A DNA stretch of 64,000 nucleotides, taken from Hydractinia echinata (lineage: Eukaryota; Cnidaria; Hydrozoa; Anthoathecata; Hydractiniidae). The stretch lies in the NCBI GenBank assembly GCA_030067915.1, contig JASGCC010000081.1, positions 682,001 through 746,000 of the forward strand, read 5' to 3'. Under the pieces are notes generated by a model. That model was not told the DNA's origin and ran no database searches. It saw nothing but the letters and a program-made list of their open reading frames with translations. The number at the start of each line of letters is the position of its first letter. The stretch's first letter is position 1. This document shows, in pieces, positions 1 through 12,453 of the stretch. The position numbers and the translations under genes were made by a program.

Positions 1-308
1 AATAAAGTCACTTTATATGACTTCTTCGAATTGTATCCACGCTACTTGGACAAGAGAAGACACTGGAAATTGTGTAGTAAATTATCATTTACAAATTAAT
101 GGCAAAAATGATATTTACATCACTTCCAAAAGTTATCTAACGATTTGTAATTTAAGTCGTCCTGCATTTGGTACGATTTGGGCATCATATAAAGGATTAT
201 TAGGCAAAAAACATTCTTCTACCATTACTGTTACAATTCCGAAGACAACCACCACTACCACCGTGATACACCCACCGGCTTGTATTTCATATTTAAGAAA
301 TTGCTCGA
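1..308 (+). CDS. Alr-like receptor, partial: FN3-like domain exon (D3)
   Basis: This exon is cut by the window edge. It encodes the third ectodomain module of the receptor family. The hallmarks are a Cys before a Trp (about residues 6-11 of the visible frame), then a DTGNC motif, a YHLQ strand, a Cys-containing TICNL motif and IWASYKG. A Thr-rich linker and a Cys-containing end follow. The donor GTAAGT starts at 309 and the frame ends in phase 1, as in every other exon of the family. It could be joined to the D2 exon at 1159, or be the remnant of a neighbouring gene. The domain assignment is by comparison with the complete genes on the minus strand. Confidence 0.75.
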
Positions 309-1158
309 GTAAGTAAAAAGCGGAAGATTTATTAGGATCTTAATTGAAATTAATGGGACAGCATCCATTTTCTTGAGTTGAAAGCCTTTTCTTTTACAAA
401 ATGTGCTTTCAAAATGCAATTTCAGAACATGAATAAAAAAAATTCGAAATACAGTTTTAAACTGTGGTTAGAACCTTTTACACTCAAGAATTTGAATCAG
501 AGAGAGAGAGAACTTCTCCGTATGGACCTAAAATCTAGATGGAATTAGAGAGTTTATCTAATTATGGAGGTTCCTTTTATGGGATTTTTGTAACGAAATG
601 TCAAGGTAATTTTAAAATTGATCGAATTAGAAAGAGTATCGAATTAAGGAGGTTCGAATTAGAGAGAGTCGACTGTACATACACATCGCAGGACAAGCTT
701 GTTTTCCGTATCACGGCTCATCAGTTGAGCAGTATGGGGTTTGAATCGCAAACCTTTCGATTCGTAGTTGATGATATTAAAACCTATTACGCCAACTAGG
801 CCACAGGCGATCGCACTGCATGTCGCTAGATTGCTCAATGCCCCTAGGAACAAAGCTATGCGCAGTGCTAAGTAGTTAACGTGTTTTCAGCGAACACTCA
901 TGTTGACGATGCATAGTGTTCAATCCTACAAAGTAGGAGAGCGAAATATATACATACTAGTCGTCAACTCATGGAAAAATCCATGAGATCACCCGTCTTT
1001 TTTATATCGCATTTCGTGTTTCCGTAACAAACAGACAAATAGACAGACGATGCCTATTATTATAGAAATATTATTTTATGTTAATAAAAAATCTTGTCTT
1101 TAAAAAGAGGGGCATATAGTTATATATAATATATTATATATGTATCTGCTTTATACAG
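309..1158 (+). other. Intron or spacer with Helitron fragment and TCGAATTAG repeats
   Basis: No exon recognised. At 600-670 the motif TCGAATTAG (with GGAGGTTC) recurs, which explains the open frame at 539-799; that frame resembles no family module. A short Helitron-like element lies at 957-1066. The stretch would be the intron between the first D3 and the next D2 exon if these belong to one transcript. Confidence 0.4.
957..1066 (-). mobile_element. Short non-autonomous Helitron-like element
   Basis: Read on the minus strand, the element ends in a hairpin (ATGGATTTTTCCAT) followed about 12 bases later by CTAG (plus 957-960) preceded by A. The opposite end is the TATAATAATA-type Helitron 5' start. 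Its internal GCATTTCGTGTTTCCGTAAC segment recurs in the copy at 61272-61399. The exact 5' end is uncertain. Confidence 0.5.
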
Positions 1159-4100
1159 GCCTTTCATTCTGTGGAAAAGATCTATATAAAAATATCACTA
1201 TAATGGAAAAAAATATGCTAACCGTTAGCCAAGATATATGTGGGTATCCCAAACCAGATGTTAAATGGGTTTGGAAAGGAAATGTTACGTTAAAGCATTC
1301 ATCTTATTATACTGCACTTGATGGTGTCACAAAGCAATATAGATACGAATTTAAAACTCAATCATTAACACGAGCTGATTGTGGAAAGCAGATCATACTG
1401 ATTGGAAAAAATCAGTTAGGTACTATAAGACGCAAATCAAGTGTTGATGTTGTATGTAAGTTGGACATTACTACTCTTTTCTTAGCGCTTTATAAATGGA
1501 GAGAGGAAGCAATATTTTTGGACGATAGTCCTTTAAAAAAAGGATTTCAGTCCTTATACGAAATTTTACCTGTAGCCTTTTTTTTGTCTTCTGTTTGATG
1601 CAATTACTGTTGACTTGAGCTAGTAATTTGTGTCACCAATATTATATGTTGTTTTGTTGTTACTGGTACCAAAATATGTTGTTGTTGTTTTTGTTGTTAA
1701 CATCACTTTAAGTCTTTATGTCTCCTGACATACCTGTTGCTTAACTATATGTAACTTTTTTAGTTATCCCATCAATGGTATTAATAACCACAGTGTATAT
1801 GCATAATTCGAGTTGTGTTTATACCACTTGGCGAAGAGAAGACACTGGAATTTGCACTATAACTTATCATTTGCAATTCAATAACCAAGATAACATTTAC
1901 AGCACCCTGAATAATTATCTGAAGATTTGTAATTTACGCAACCCTACAGTTGTTACCATTTGGGCGTCATACAAGGGAAGGTTGGGAAGAAAAAGTTCCA
2001 TTAGTATTACCCAACCCTTAATGACAACCACCACTACAAGAACCGCTACAAAAAGACACATTGCATCTGACTCTAATATGCACAGTGTTAAAGGTAAGTA
2101 ATTTAAGTCTAGTTAAGTTCAATTTTCGTGAAAATAAATCATAAAAATGCGTGCGTGCATATTATTCAAATTGATTTAAAAATCAATTTTATCTCAATTA
2201 ATGTTTTTATTTCAGCAGAGCCAATTTTCACGTCAACATCTAATGTAAACGTGCTCTATAATACCACATTAGAATGGGAATGGAACATGACACTTTCAGC
2301 TGGTGAAGTTATTGTAGGGGTGCATGTTTATGTTTTACCCGATAAGACCAATGGAATCATAACTGACACCAGCCCAACTGTACTGCCGAAAGGTATTTCA
2401 ATATTCGGTGAAAACAGATTGTCAGCTACTTTTATTAATTCGAGGTACAGATTAATGTTAAGAAATATCCGGTACAATGAAAGTTTAACGTTTCAACTGT
2501 ATGTAATTTATGGTGCAGGTGATCATTTGAATAGCAGTCGTTTTAACATTCAGGTCACTGTAAAAGGTAAGATAATTTTTCATTTGGAGTAATACTGTTT
2601 TTTTATGGCGTTTTTGGTTAACATTCTCATCGAATTGCGAGAAGATATAACTTCTATGTAAATGTTTAACGTAAAATAAAATGTATTTTAAAGAGAACCA
2701 CATCATTACAATGAAAAAACCATATATAGAACCGGACACATTAAGCGTGGAAAAAAAATACTAAACATTTAAAAGTTGACACTATAGTTCTAGAATAATC
2801 AGAATTAAGTTATCGGAGAGCATCTGCTTCTTTTTGCACTAGTTCGATATCGGGCACCTCGATAAATCTCCTCTTTTTGTGCGTGCGTGATTCACGGATG
2901 AACAAAATCATCGATCAGCAGACTGTAATTAACTCTTGTTCGTACATCACTAACAGTTGCACTAAATTCGTTGTTCCTCTTTAGCGATATATGCTCTTCT
3001 AACTTAGCGTAAAATCTACGACACTCCTGTCCCATTCCTCCAGTGGCGCTAAAAACGAGTGGTCTGAACGAACCATGTAAATCGATGTCGTCAAGGTCGA
3101 CGCATGCATAATAAAGATTGGTGTTTAGTACACTATACCTAAATATTATTTAAAAAATTGGCCTTTTCTCAAACTTAGGCACTTTTGCAAAATAGGGGAA
3201 ACCAGCTGACCAATGTATATGGGCTAGCAGGACTTAGGTTGTCACATAAAAACCCACGATAGCTGAAAGAAACGATCGATTAGTATACATGATCCCAATA
3301 ACTTTATTGTAAGCCTATATTAATACGGCATTGTATTTCGTTGATATTACTTTGTTCTTTATGCCATGTCCAACAACTCCTTTCCCGGTAATTGTAGTAA
3401 CTTTTTCTAAAAGACAAAATTAAAATAAAATATTGATAGAAATGTTTTTAAACTTAATTTATTTTCTATTTAGTTTTTTCCCAATGGCAATAATGTTAAT
3501 ATTACAAAGTTCTTTTTTATGGTGTTATTATAGGTACTCCGAAACTTTGTGGCGTAAGATTAAAATCTAGTTACACTGTTGTTGAAAATTCCACCATCAC
3601 ATTCACACAAGATATATGTGCGCACCCTAAACCTGTGGCAGAATGGAAAGTACACCAGAAAAAATTATACAAGGATTCATTGAATACAAGTTTAACAAAC
3701 ACGGAACAAAGAAAGTACAGATTTACTTATAAAACACGAAAGTTGACACGCAATGACTGTGGAGCAAAATTTATTCTGAAGGCAACAAATGCGATGGGAA
3801 GTGTTGAAGAGACTGTAAAAGTAGATGTCATTTGTAAGTGTATCCTTATTGTACCTATCGTTGTTTTAGTTCTGCTCAAATATATTACAATTTTTTCTTA
3901 GTTAAACCCTCTGCAGTTTTAATTAAATCAATATCTCGACACAATGCTAGCTGCGTTAAGATTCTCTGGCAAAGAGAAAAAATGGGAAATTGTATTCTAA
4001 ATTATCAATTGCAGTTCGATGGCAACAGTGAAATTTTCTTCACCTCAAATACATATTTTACCATGTGCACTCTACTGAATATCACCAGGATCAGTATTTG

Positions 4101-5946
4101 GGCAACCCACAAAGGAGAAATTGCGGATATAACAGTCGGTAGAATTGGTCTTGTGACGCCAACAACAGAAAAAAAAGGAATAGTTGCAGGTATATTTTAT
4201 TATAAGGTACGACGCTCAAATAATATGTAGTCTTACTCATATCTTGAGAAAACGGTTCTTCATACTTTTACGTACAGCTACATTTTAATTTAAGAAAAAT
4301 ATAAACTACACTGGTCCCTCAACACTTAAAATGTCATGCACAAATATAACAATCTGTTGGGTATTCGTTAGGTAAAAATTACAATGCAATACATTCGAAG
4401 AGTAAATTAGATTAACTTTACCAACTTTATCAAAGGTTTGAGCTCTGGTGTAACAGTACATACTTATTCACGTTATTAAACCTTAACAAAATTTGTAAAG
4501 GAGTGTATAGTGTGTTTTATTATCAATTAATTTAATTTAGACGAATCTAAACTCACAACAAAACTTATAGTTATCCTCATTGTCGGGTCATTCGTCTTTA
4601 CAGTGATATTAAATGTCATCTTTTTTGGCATTTTGCTACGCAAAGGTAGGAATTATTTAGAATTATTATTTACCATCTTGCTGACTTATATTACGTATTC
4701 AAAGTAGTTAATAAACTTAGTATTAGTGTAAAAGATACCGAAGGATTTCAAATAGAATTATACTAGTCGATAAAGCCTGTGTGGAGAAATCCACTTAGGC
4801 AAAAGGTCAATAAAAGGAAAGTTGTTTTAGATGTTTTGCTGACGTTAGCAGTGCAGTGCAGATAAAAAAATTCACGAAATTTGTTTATTCTTTGTCTGTA
4901 ATGTGTAGAGGTTGAAACGCTGGTCAAAATAATGTACAGGATCATATGTTCTCGACGAACGCCTAAGGAGATATCAGGGATTAAAAATTTTGCTGACGTC
5001 AGCAAAGACCCGCTAAAACCTTAAAAATTTTTTTTAGAAATTTGTATACCGGTTGCCTTCATCGTATAGATCTTGAAACGCTGATGAAGAAAATGCATAG
5101 GATCATGTACTTTTGATAAACGGTTGCAGAGATATTAGGGTTTGAAGGTTTTTTGATGACGTCCTCAACCCGTCCATTCCGAAACGGATTCGGAGACCCA
5201 GGTTTGGGAAAATTACCCAAATTGGTCCTAGGTGGTCCCTAGTTACCCACGCGGTGAAAAATCAATGACATCACCACCTCGTTTCCAAGTTATTTGGCCT
5301 CAAAGTTTTAAGTGCACTGTAATGGCTTCATTAATTTAATATAGGATATTGACGTTAAAGTAGTGTTATTGACGTCGCGCCGTAACGTCATAAAATTTAA
5401 CATTTGAGACATACTTTTTTCGGTAACTTCAAAAGAAAATTTCGGCGACTTCAAAAGAAAATGAACACATCCACTATGACCGTCACATACACTTCGTATT
5501 ATTATAAGAGATACCAAGGTTATGTTTATTTCTGAATATCAAGAATCGTACCACGACAATTTAATCACCAAATGCTAATTTCACTTCTGCTTTTGGTTAG
5601 TTATTTCAACAAACACAAATCCTTCTGATTACAAATAAGGCAGAACTTGATCTCAGTGGGTTATATATGACATTCAGCTATAATAGGGTGTAGAAAGAAA
5701 ATTCCATGATTGAGCGATCTTTTTTATTTTCTTACAGGTTTCGTCACCTTGAACTTTAAAACAAAGAAACAACATCAAACCGGTCTAAACAGACATGCTG
5801 AAGAATATGAAGTTATGGGAACAACAATATCTAATTATACAGATATAAATTTGCACGCAATAAAACCGAGTGTGTATACTGACCTGAAAACAATGACTGA
5901 TGATTCTAACCAATATGCCGAAATTGAAATGAACGATGTGAAATAA
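1159..5946 (+). CDS. Alr-like multi-Ig receptor gene A (exons D2-D3-D1-D2-D3-TM-tail)
   Basis: Seven open exons with consensus splice sites, all phase 1: 1159-1455 (D2), 1764-2093 (D3, Thr-rich end), 2216-2566 (D1), 3534-3833 (D2), 3902-4189 (D3), 4541-4645 (TM, about 22 hydrophobic residues ending LLRKG), 5738-5946 (tail, stop TAA 5944-5946). D2 shows the ICxxPKPxxxW core and a Cys in RNDCG rather than in a canonical YxC. D1 keeps the NRLSATF and RNIRYNES motifs but lacks the Ig cysteines. The tail has YTDI-x9-YTDL-x9-YAEI. No signal-peptide exon is visible; the 5' end probably lies before the window. It acts at the cell surface, probably in cell-cell recognition. Whether the first D2-D3 pair is spliced to the D1-D2-D3 module, or is left from a truncated neighbour, is inferred only from phase and from the 122-bp intron between them. 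A Helitron (4763-5511) sits in the TM-tail intron. Confidence 0.72.
2810..3080 (-). pseudogene. Retrotransposon ORF C-terminal relic (copy 1)
   Basis: This minus-strand sequence matches the better-preserved relic at 7551-7814. It encodes the same FSATGGMGxECRRFY-like stretch, but a 2-bp deletion in the ATCGATC(TC)AGCAGACTG segment breaks the frame. It lies in the D1-D2 intron of gene A, and the matching position in the tandem copy is occupied by its twin, so it was there before the duplication. Confidence 0.5.
4763..5511 (-). mobile_element. Non-autonomous Helitron with empty site in the paralogue
   Basis: On the minus strand it starts TCTCTTATAATAATACG and ends with a GTGGATTTCTCCAC hairpin, then about 14 bases, then CTAG. 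It sits between host A (4762) and T (5512) with no target duplication, which are Helitron hallmarks. The tandem copy of the gene has the uninterrupted junction (GAATTAAATACCAAGG near 9491-9506), so this is a precise insertion after duplication. It carries TGACGTCA palindromes and no transposase. Confidence 0.85.
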
Positions 5947-6909
5947 ACAATACACGCTAAATTTTAAAAACCAAAAACACATTTGATATGATTGTACAGT
6001 TGAGGATTTTTTTTGCAATATAGCTTACATGGACGTGGGAATACGTTTTTAATTCTGTCTTGATGTTGCTTAAGTGATAAAACATCTAAACACAGAAAGA
6101 ACAACTTTAGCAGCTTGTGTGGATTGGAACGTAATAATAATTAAAGCCGGTTTTTCCACTAAACCGATCAAAACCCCGCAAAGCAGAGCGGGGCATTGTT
6201 ATGGTAATAACAGCCGTCCTCAACTCTACCTGCCGCTTTTTAATTTCCACTTGCAAAACAGTGTATTTGCAGCATTAACTTTTGTAGGATGTTTAAATGC
6301 TTTGAGAACTTTTGAACTTTGGAAAATAAAGAAGAAGAATAAAAGTATAAAACTAGACTTTAGGAGTGAACGTCGGAAAGAAATGTAGCTAGTAGTACAA
6401 AAAATGAAACTATATAATTAGAAACTTTATTTTTCGACATTTCTGGATGTTACAGCAAAAAGCATGTAAAAAATTTCTGTCTTCTTTCTAGTAAACTTTT
6501 TATCAAGCTGACGTTTATTATCAAGTTGTGTTTAAAATGTTAGTTATAGTGTGAATATGTATTGTGTGGGTGCTTTTATATGTGTGAGTGAAAGTAGTAC
6601 TATGGTCGCCGCCATGACAGTGTCGGTAAGAAATGTTTGTTCGGTAAATTACTAACCTGTGTGACAATTCCGCGGGATGTAAACAAATGCATTCTGAATG
6701 GACGAAGCGAGGAAGTGCTAAACGGATAAACTGAGTGTCCCCTGTGATTGGCTTAAAGTTTTGAAATAAAAATCTTTCATAATAGCTTCGAAGTAGTTAG
6801 ATCGCTCATTAGGGCGGCACCATGGAAACCAACCCCCTTTAACGCTCTCAACAGTTAAACCCGAGTTGAAAAATTTGTTATTTTACGTAAAAAAGATAGA
6901 TAGTAATGC
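5947..6909. other. 3' flank of gene A; duplicated at 24124-25107
   Basis: This is transcribed 3' UTR or spacer, nearly identical to the block after the displaced tail exon at 24124-25107. It contains a 104-codon frame (6074-6388) that is also open in the other copy (24252-24566). It marks the end of the tandem duplication unit, whose shared end is at GATAGATAGTAATGCAC (6893-6909 and 25091-25107). Confidence 0.6.
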
Positions 6910-7550
6910 ACGTATAGATAATAAATATTTATAAATGTGATTGATTACTTTAGTACATTTGCATGATCTCATATCACAAACCTCCACCTTGTTTTATGTT
7001 ACTCTAGTTAATGGGGAGACAATTTCTGACACAGCATCCACGTTAGACGTGGTATATAATACCACATTAAAATTGGATTGGAACATGACACTTTCAGCTG
7101 GTGAAGTTATTGTAGGTTTGCAGGTTTATGTTTTACCCGACACGACCAATGGAATCATAACTGACACCAGCCCAACGGTACTGCCAAAAGGCATTGCATT
7201 ATTCGGTAAAAACAGATTGTCAGCTACTTTTATTAATTCGAGGTACAGATTGATGTTAAGAAATATCCGGAACAATGAAAGTTTCACCTTTCAACTGTAT
7301 GTAATTTATGGTGCAGGTGATCATTTAAATAACAGTCGTTTTAACATTCAGGTCACTGTGAGAGGTAAGCTAATTTTTCATTTGGAATAATACTGTTTTT
7401 TATGTAAATGTTTAACGTAAAATAAAATATATTTCAAAGAGAACCACATTATTACAATGAAAAAACCATATATAGAACCGGAGACATTAAGCGTGGAAAG
7501 ATAACACTTTAAAAGTTGACATTATAGTTCTAGAAATAATCAGGATTGAG

Positions 7551-7814
7551 TTATCGGAGAGCATCTGCTTCTTTTTGCACTAGTTCGATATCGGGCATCT
7601 CGATAAATCTCCTCTTCTTGTTCGTGCGTGATCCACGGATGGACAGAATCATCGATCTCAGCAGACTGTAATTAACTCTCGTTCGTACATAACTAACAGT
7701 TGCACTAAATTCGTTGTTCTTCTTTAGCGATATATGCTCCGCTAACTTATCGTAAAATCTACGACACTCCCGTCCCATTCCTCCAGTGGCGCTAAAAACG
7801 AGTGGTATGAACAA
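7551..7814 (-). pseudogene. Retrotransposon ORF C-terminal fragment (copy 2)
   Basis: An 87-codon open frame with PLVFSATGGMGREC, a YVRTRVNYSLLRS segment and an IRGSR motif. This is the pattern seen at the C-terminus of many retrotransposon ORFs in cnidarians and other animals (recognised by motif, not by search). It lies antisense in the D1-D2 intron of gene B. The rest of the retroelement is absent. Confidence 0.5.
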
Positions 7815-9734
7815 ACCATGTAAATCGATGTCGTCAAGGTCGACGCATGCATAATAAAGATTGGTGTTTAGTACACCATAACTAAATATTATTTAAAACG
7901 TTGGCCTTTTCTCAAACTTAGGCACTTTTGCAAATTAGAGAATGTCAGCTGACCAATGTATATGGGCTGGCAGGACTTAGGTTGTCACATAAAAACCCAC
8001 GATAGCTGAAAGAAACGATCGATTAGTATACATGATCCCAGTAATTTTATTGTAAGCCTATATTAATACAGCATTGTATTTCGTTGATATTACTTTGTTC
8101 TTTAAGTCATTGCTATGTCCAACAACTCCTTTCCCGACCTTTCTGACCTTGACGTAAGTAAAGACAAAATTAAAATAAAATATTGATAGAAATGTTTTTA
8201 AACCTAATTTAATTTCTATTTAGCTTTTTTCCCAATGGCAATAATGTTAATATTACAAAGTTCTTAATCATGGCAAACTTTGCAGCGTAAGTTTAAAATC
8301 TAATTACACCATTGTTAAACATTCCACCATCACATTTACACAAGATATATGTGCGCACCCTAAACCTGTGGTAGAATGGAAAATAGACCAGGAAATATTA
8401 TACAAAAAATCATTGAATACAAGTTTAATAAACACGGAACAAAGAAAGTATAGATTTATTTATAAAACACGAATATTAACACGCAATGATTGTGGAGCAA
8501 AATTTATTCTGAAGGCAACTAATGTGATGGGAAGGGTTGAAGAGACTGTAAAAGTAGATATCATTTGTAAGTGTATTTTGGTTGTCCCTGTTGTTGGTTT
8601 AGTTCTGGTCAAAAACATTACAATTTTTTTCTTAGTTAAACCCTCTACAGTTTTAATTAAATCAATATATCGACGCAACGCTAGCTGCGTTAAGATCATC
8701 TGGCATAAAGAAGAGACGGGCAATTGTATTCTATATTATCAATTGCAACTCGATGGCAACAGTGAAATTTTCTTCACCTCAAATACATATTTTACCATGT
8801 GCACTCTACTGAATAACACCAGCGTCAGTATTTGGGCATCCCACAAAGGAGAAATTGAGGATATAACAGTCGGTAGAATTAGTCTTGCGACGCCAGCACC
8901 AGAAAACAAAGAAATAATTGCAGGTATATTTTATTATAAGGTACGACGCTCAAATAATATGTAGGCTTACTCATATTTTGAGAAAATAGTTCTCCATACT
9001 TTTACGTACAGCTATATTTTAATTTAGGAAGAATAAAAACTACACTGGCCCGTTAACACTTAAAATGTCATACACAAATATAACAATCTGTTGGTTATTC
9101 GTTTGGTAAAAATTACAATGCAATACATTCGAAGAGTGAATTAGATTAACTTCACTAACTTTATCAAAGGTTTGAGCTCTGGTGTAACAGTACATACTTA
9201 TTCACGTTATTAAACCTTAACAAAATTTGTAAAGGAGTGTATAGTGTGTTTTGTTATCAATTAATTTAATTTAGACGAATCTAAACTCACAACAAAACTC
9301 ATAGTTATCCTAGTTATCGGGTCATTCGTCTTTACAGTGATATTAAATGTCATCTTTTTTGGCATTTTGCTACGCAAAGGTAGGAATTATTTAGAATTTA
9401 TCATTTACCATCTTGCTGACTTAGATTACGTATTCAAAGTAGCTAATAAAACTTAGTACTAGTGTAAAAGATACCGAAGTATTTCAAATAGAATTAAATA
9501 CCAAGGTTATGTTTATTTCTGAATATCAAGAATCGTACCACGACAATTTAATCACCAAATGCTAATTTCACTTCTGCTTTTGGTTAGTTATTTCAACAAA
9601 CACAAATCCTTCTGATTACAAATAAGGCAGAACTTGATCTCAGTGGGTTATATATGACATTCAGCTATAATAGGGTGTAGAAAGAAAATTCCATGATTGA
9701 ACCTTTTTTTCTTCTTTTTTTTCCTTTCTTACAG

Positions 9735-9780
9735 GTTTCGTCACCTTAAACTTTAAGACAAAGAAAGAATATGAAACCGA
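9735..9780 (+). pseudogene. First part of the split tail exon of gene B
   Basis: The acceptor TTTCTTACAG is followed by a stretch coding for GFVTLNFKTKK, aligned with the gene A tail start at 5738. Homology stops at about 9780-9785, where TACTCCCC-rich DNA begins. The remaining part of the same exon is found at 23957. Confidence 0.8.
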
Positions 9781-10010
9781 TGTAACCGTAAATAATTACT
9801 CCCCGAAAAAAATTTAATAATTTCCGTGTGGGAGTAATAATTTCCCAGGAAATTATTACTCCCACACGGAAATTATTACTCCCTTGAAATCACTCTTTTA
9901 TGAATGGAGAAGTACTTTCTTCCCAGTAAAAACTAACTTTCCCAGTAAAACTAACTCTCATGAAGACATTCCATTGCAAATTTGAATGCGCGAGGTTCCT
10001 TTATTCATAA
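9781..10010. repeat. Left terminus: palindromic TTACTCCC/GGGAGTAA cluster
   Basis: Alternating direct and inverted copies of TTACTCCC with GGAAATTATT spacers can form several hairpins. From about 9867 to the Helitron fragment the sequence is repeated almost exactly at about 14915-15042, so the terminus and the adjacent Helitron were duplicated together. Confidence 0.65.
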
Positions 10011-10345
10011 CTAGTCGATTAGGCCCGTGGAGAAATCAACTTAAGCAGAAGGACAATGGAAAAATAGGTTGTTTTAGATTTTTGCTGACGTCAGCAGTGC
10101 AATTACAAACATTTTTGGCGAAATTTAGTTTATACGTTGCCTGTATTGTGCAGAGGTTAAAACGCTGATCAAGAAAATGTATATGATCCATGTGCTTTTG
10201 ATGAGCGGTTAACGAGATATAAGGGTTTCAAAATTTTGCTGACGTCAGCAATGGCCAGTCAACCCCCCCCCCCCCCCCAAATTTTTTTGAAATTTGTATA
10301 CCTGCTGCCTTCGTTGTATAGATCAAAGTTTTAAGTGCACTGTAA
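10011..10345 (-). mobile_element. Truncated Helitron (3' part only)
   Basis: CTAG at 10011-10014 with the adjacent degraded hairpin (GTGGAGAAATCAAC), followed by the family body with two GCTGACGTCAGC palindromes. Similarity stops after GTGCACTGTAA at about 10345, so the Helitron 5' end is missing. An 18-nt poly-C run lies near 10263-10280. Confidence 0.7.
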
Positions 10346-12453
10346 ATTTAAATTTGGTCTACCGAAGCGATTTTTAATTCTCACCCAAAAACAAATAAAT
10401 TTCAGGTAAATACAATTCCGAGAAAAACTATCTTCTATTAAGACGCCCATGTAGTAATTTGAAAAACACATTTATATGTAGTTAGCTCTCTAACAGTAAC
10501 TTAAAATATAGACCTTCGTTTATGTTTGATGATTGATTAACTAATATAAAAAGGGATTTTTTCTACATTTTGTTAAACACACAACATTATCAAGACCAAT
10601 TTTCAGGCTAATGCCACAAACCCAACATGCTCAGGATAGGTAAGTCGTTATGTACAGTTATCCATTAGTAACGAATAAAGTATATATGTCAACAACATTG
10701 GTTAAAGCTCCAACAAGCTAGGTTAGTAACCAATGCTGGTGTAAAATATAAAATCAACTTGGCTAGCTGAACACCAGAAAGGCATGTAAACTTTGGTGAG
10801 CCCAGTACATGCCATTTTCTTTTTCTCTCACCAAACATTCATTATTAGCCCACTTAAGAAGTTATTTTAAAAACTTATGAAGCTAAAAAAACTGTGTGGG
10901 TCACTTCACTTGAAAATCAAAATTGTCTCTTTTTATTGTTACTATTGGAGGATTTTAGTTTGTCCATGAATTTATAAAAAACAAGAGAAAAAGGCTGGGA
11001 AATCCAATTCCTGTCAATCTAAAGTGCAAAATGCACGGAGGCAAGCTAGTTTTTCACATCAAATTTTTTTAATCTTCTCCCACTTCGAAAGTAGCGTTTT
11101 CCTAACTTTTTCTTTGTCCCAAATATTTTCTAACATTTCAGGGTGCTTCAATGGTAGGTTTTTTATCAACCTCAATTTCTTAACCCTTTCTTAAAGGGTA
11201 GACACTTTCACGATAAGAAAGTGGACAAAAATGGCCTCTCTTGTAAATTCTGAACTATTGACTTCTCTCCTACCCACAACCAAACATGAATATAAACTAC
11301 CTTGGAGCTGCTATATCATTGGAAAGCTGAAATACAAGGCAAATACGCCCAAAGAAAACTTTATGGCCACCTATTTCGCCCCTATGGCGTAATACAGCGC
11401 ACTTGGTGAAATGTGAAATGAACACAGGAAGGTCGCAAACATGCACAGATCATTTAGTGAGAATAGTTACTTATTGTAAATAAGAGAAAGATAAATATAC
11501 TGTTTCACTTTGACACCCTACAACAAGGGGTGTATTTGGGCACCTCTGTGAAAGGTCATATAAATTAAAGTTCGGCTACGTTTCAAGTAAATCATGCGAG
11601 AGAATCAGTAGTTACAGTCCGAAAACTGTGGCGTACGGCATTTTTGCTTTGCCACCTCTCAAACTGAATAGATTTAAACTATAAATTCATACTTTTTATA
11701 TCTACTAAGACACGGCTTGTAATTAACTAACGACTTTCTGCACTGCAAACATTTTTCCACAAAGCATCTGCCCAATGACTTCAATTTTTAGAATCTTGCA
11801 AATGCAACAACACTTGGCTGCATTTTCTAAAATTTCTTAATATAATAATGTATTTACTTGTTTTGGTGTATGTAATTTCTGACCGATCTTATGAAATGTA
11901 CAACAATCGCTTTATTAAAAAATTCAAAGGCAAAAAATAAGGCGGGGAATAATACTAAATTGGAATTACACACTTGGGAAACGTTGTGTTACTTGAATTT
12001 AAAAGATTTTTCATAACGTGTGAAAAAAATCCAAACGGGTTTTGAATAACCTAAAATTAGTCATAACATGTTAACATATTGTTTATAGTTTCAAAACAAA
12101 TTGTACATATCGCCAAAATGAATACTTTAAAGCGGTTTTGAATTTCAATGATAAACTACAAAATAAATCGACTTTCATGAATCTAAAATGAGAGAAAAAA
12201 ATATAAATGTGAAAAAAATACCACAAAAAAAACCCAATAGAAAATGAGAATTAATAATTAATATGGAGATTGGTACTACTACCAACCTCAGATTCAGTCC
12301 ACATATTTACACAATTTCATATTAACAAAAACGTCACAGGGGACTGGACTTGTTTAGCTATTCAACAATCCGAAAAGAATTTTGAATAGCCTACACTCCG
12401 TGCTTACAACAGCAAAGTTAAAGGCAGTTTTTTTCGCAAGAACGTAGATAATT
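10346..12453. other. Non-coding stretch upstream of the PAN/EGF/pentraxin gene
   Basis: No open frame or motif convincing as a gene. AT-rich sequence. A TTTTCAG acceptor-like and TAGGTAAGT donor-like pair at about 10600-10645 encloses only about 35 bases. Promoter elements for the downstream gene would have to lie here, but none is recognised. Confidence 0.35.

Larger units (their letters stand above)
7008..9780 (+). pseudogene. Alr-like gene B, tandem copy of the last module of gene A, disrupted
   Basis: Exons: D1 7008-7364, D2 about 8281-8566, D3 8636-8923, TM 9275-9379, first part of the tail 9735-9780. They are close paralogues of gene A exons. Damage: (1) relative to gene A, about 18 bp including the D2 splice acceptor is missing around 8275; only a weak TTTGCAG at 8279-8285 remains. 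(2) The tail exon breaks off at 9780 in transposon-like sequence and resumes 14.2 kb downstream at 23957. No signal-peptide exon is seen. If transcribed, the tail would read a few residues into the insertion and stop near 9818, losing all YxxL motifs. A decoy-like product with D1, D3 and TM cannot be excluded. Confidence 0.75.

Noticed and set aside
539..799. 86-codon plus-strand frame
   Set aside because: Largely built from TCGAATTAG-type repeats; no family module, signal peptide or splice context.
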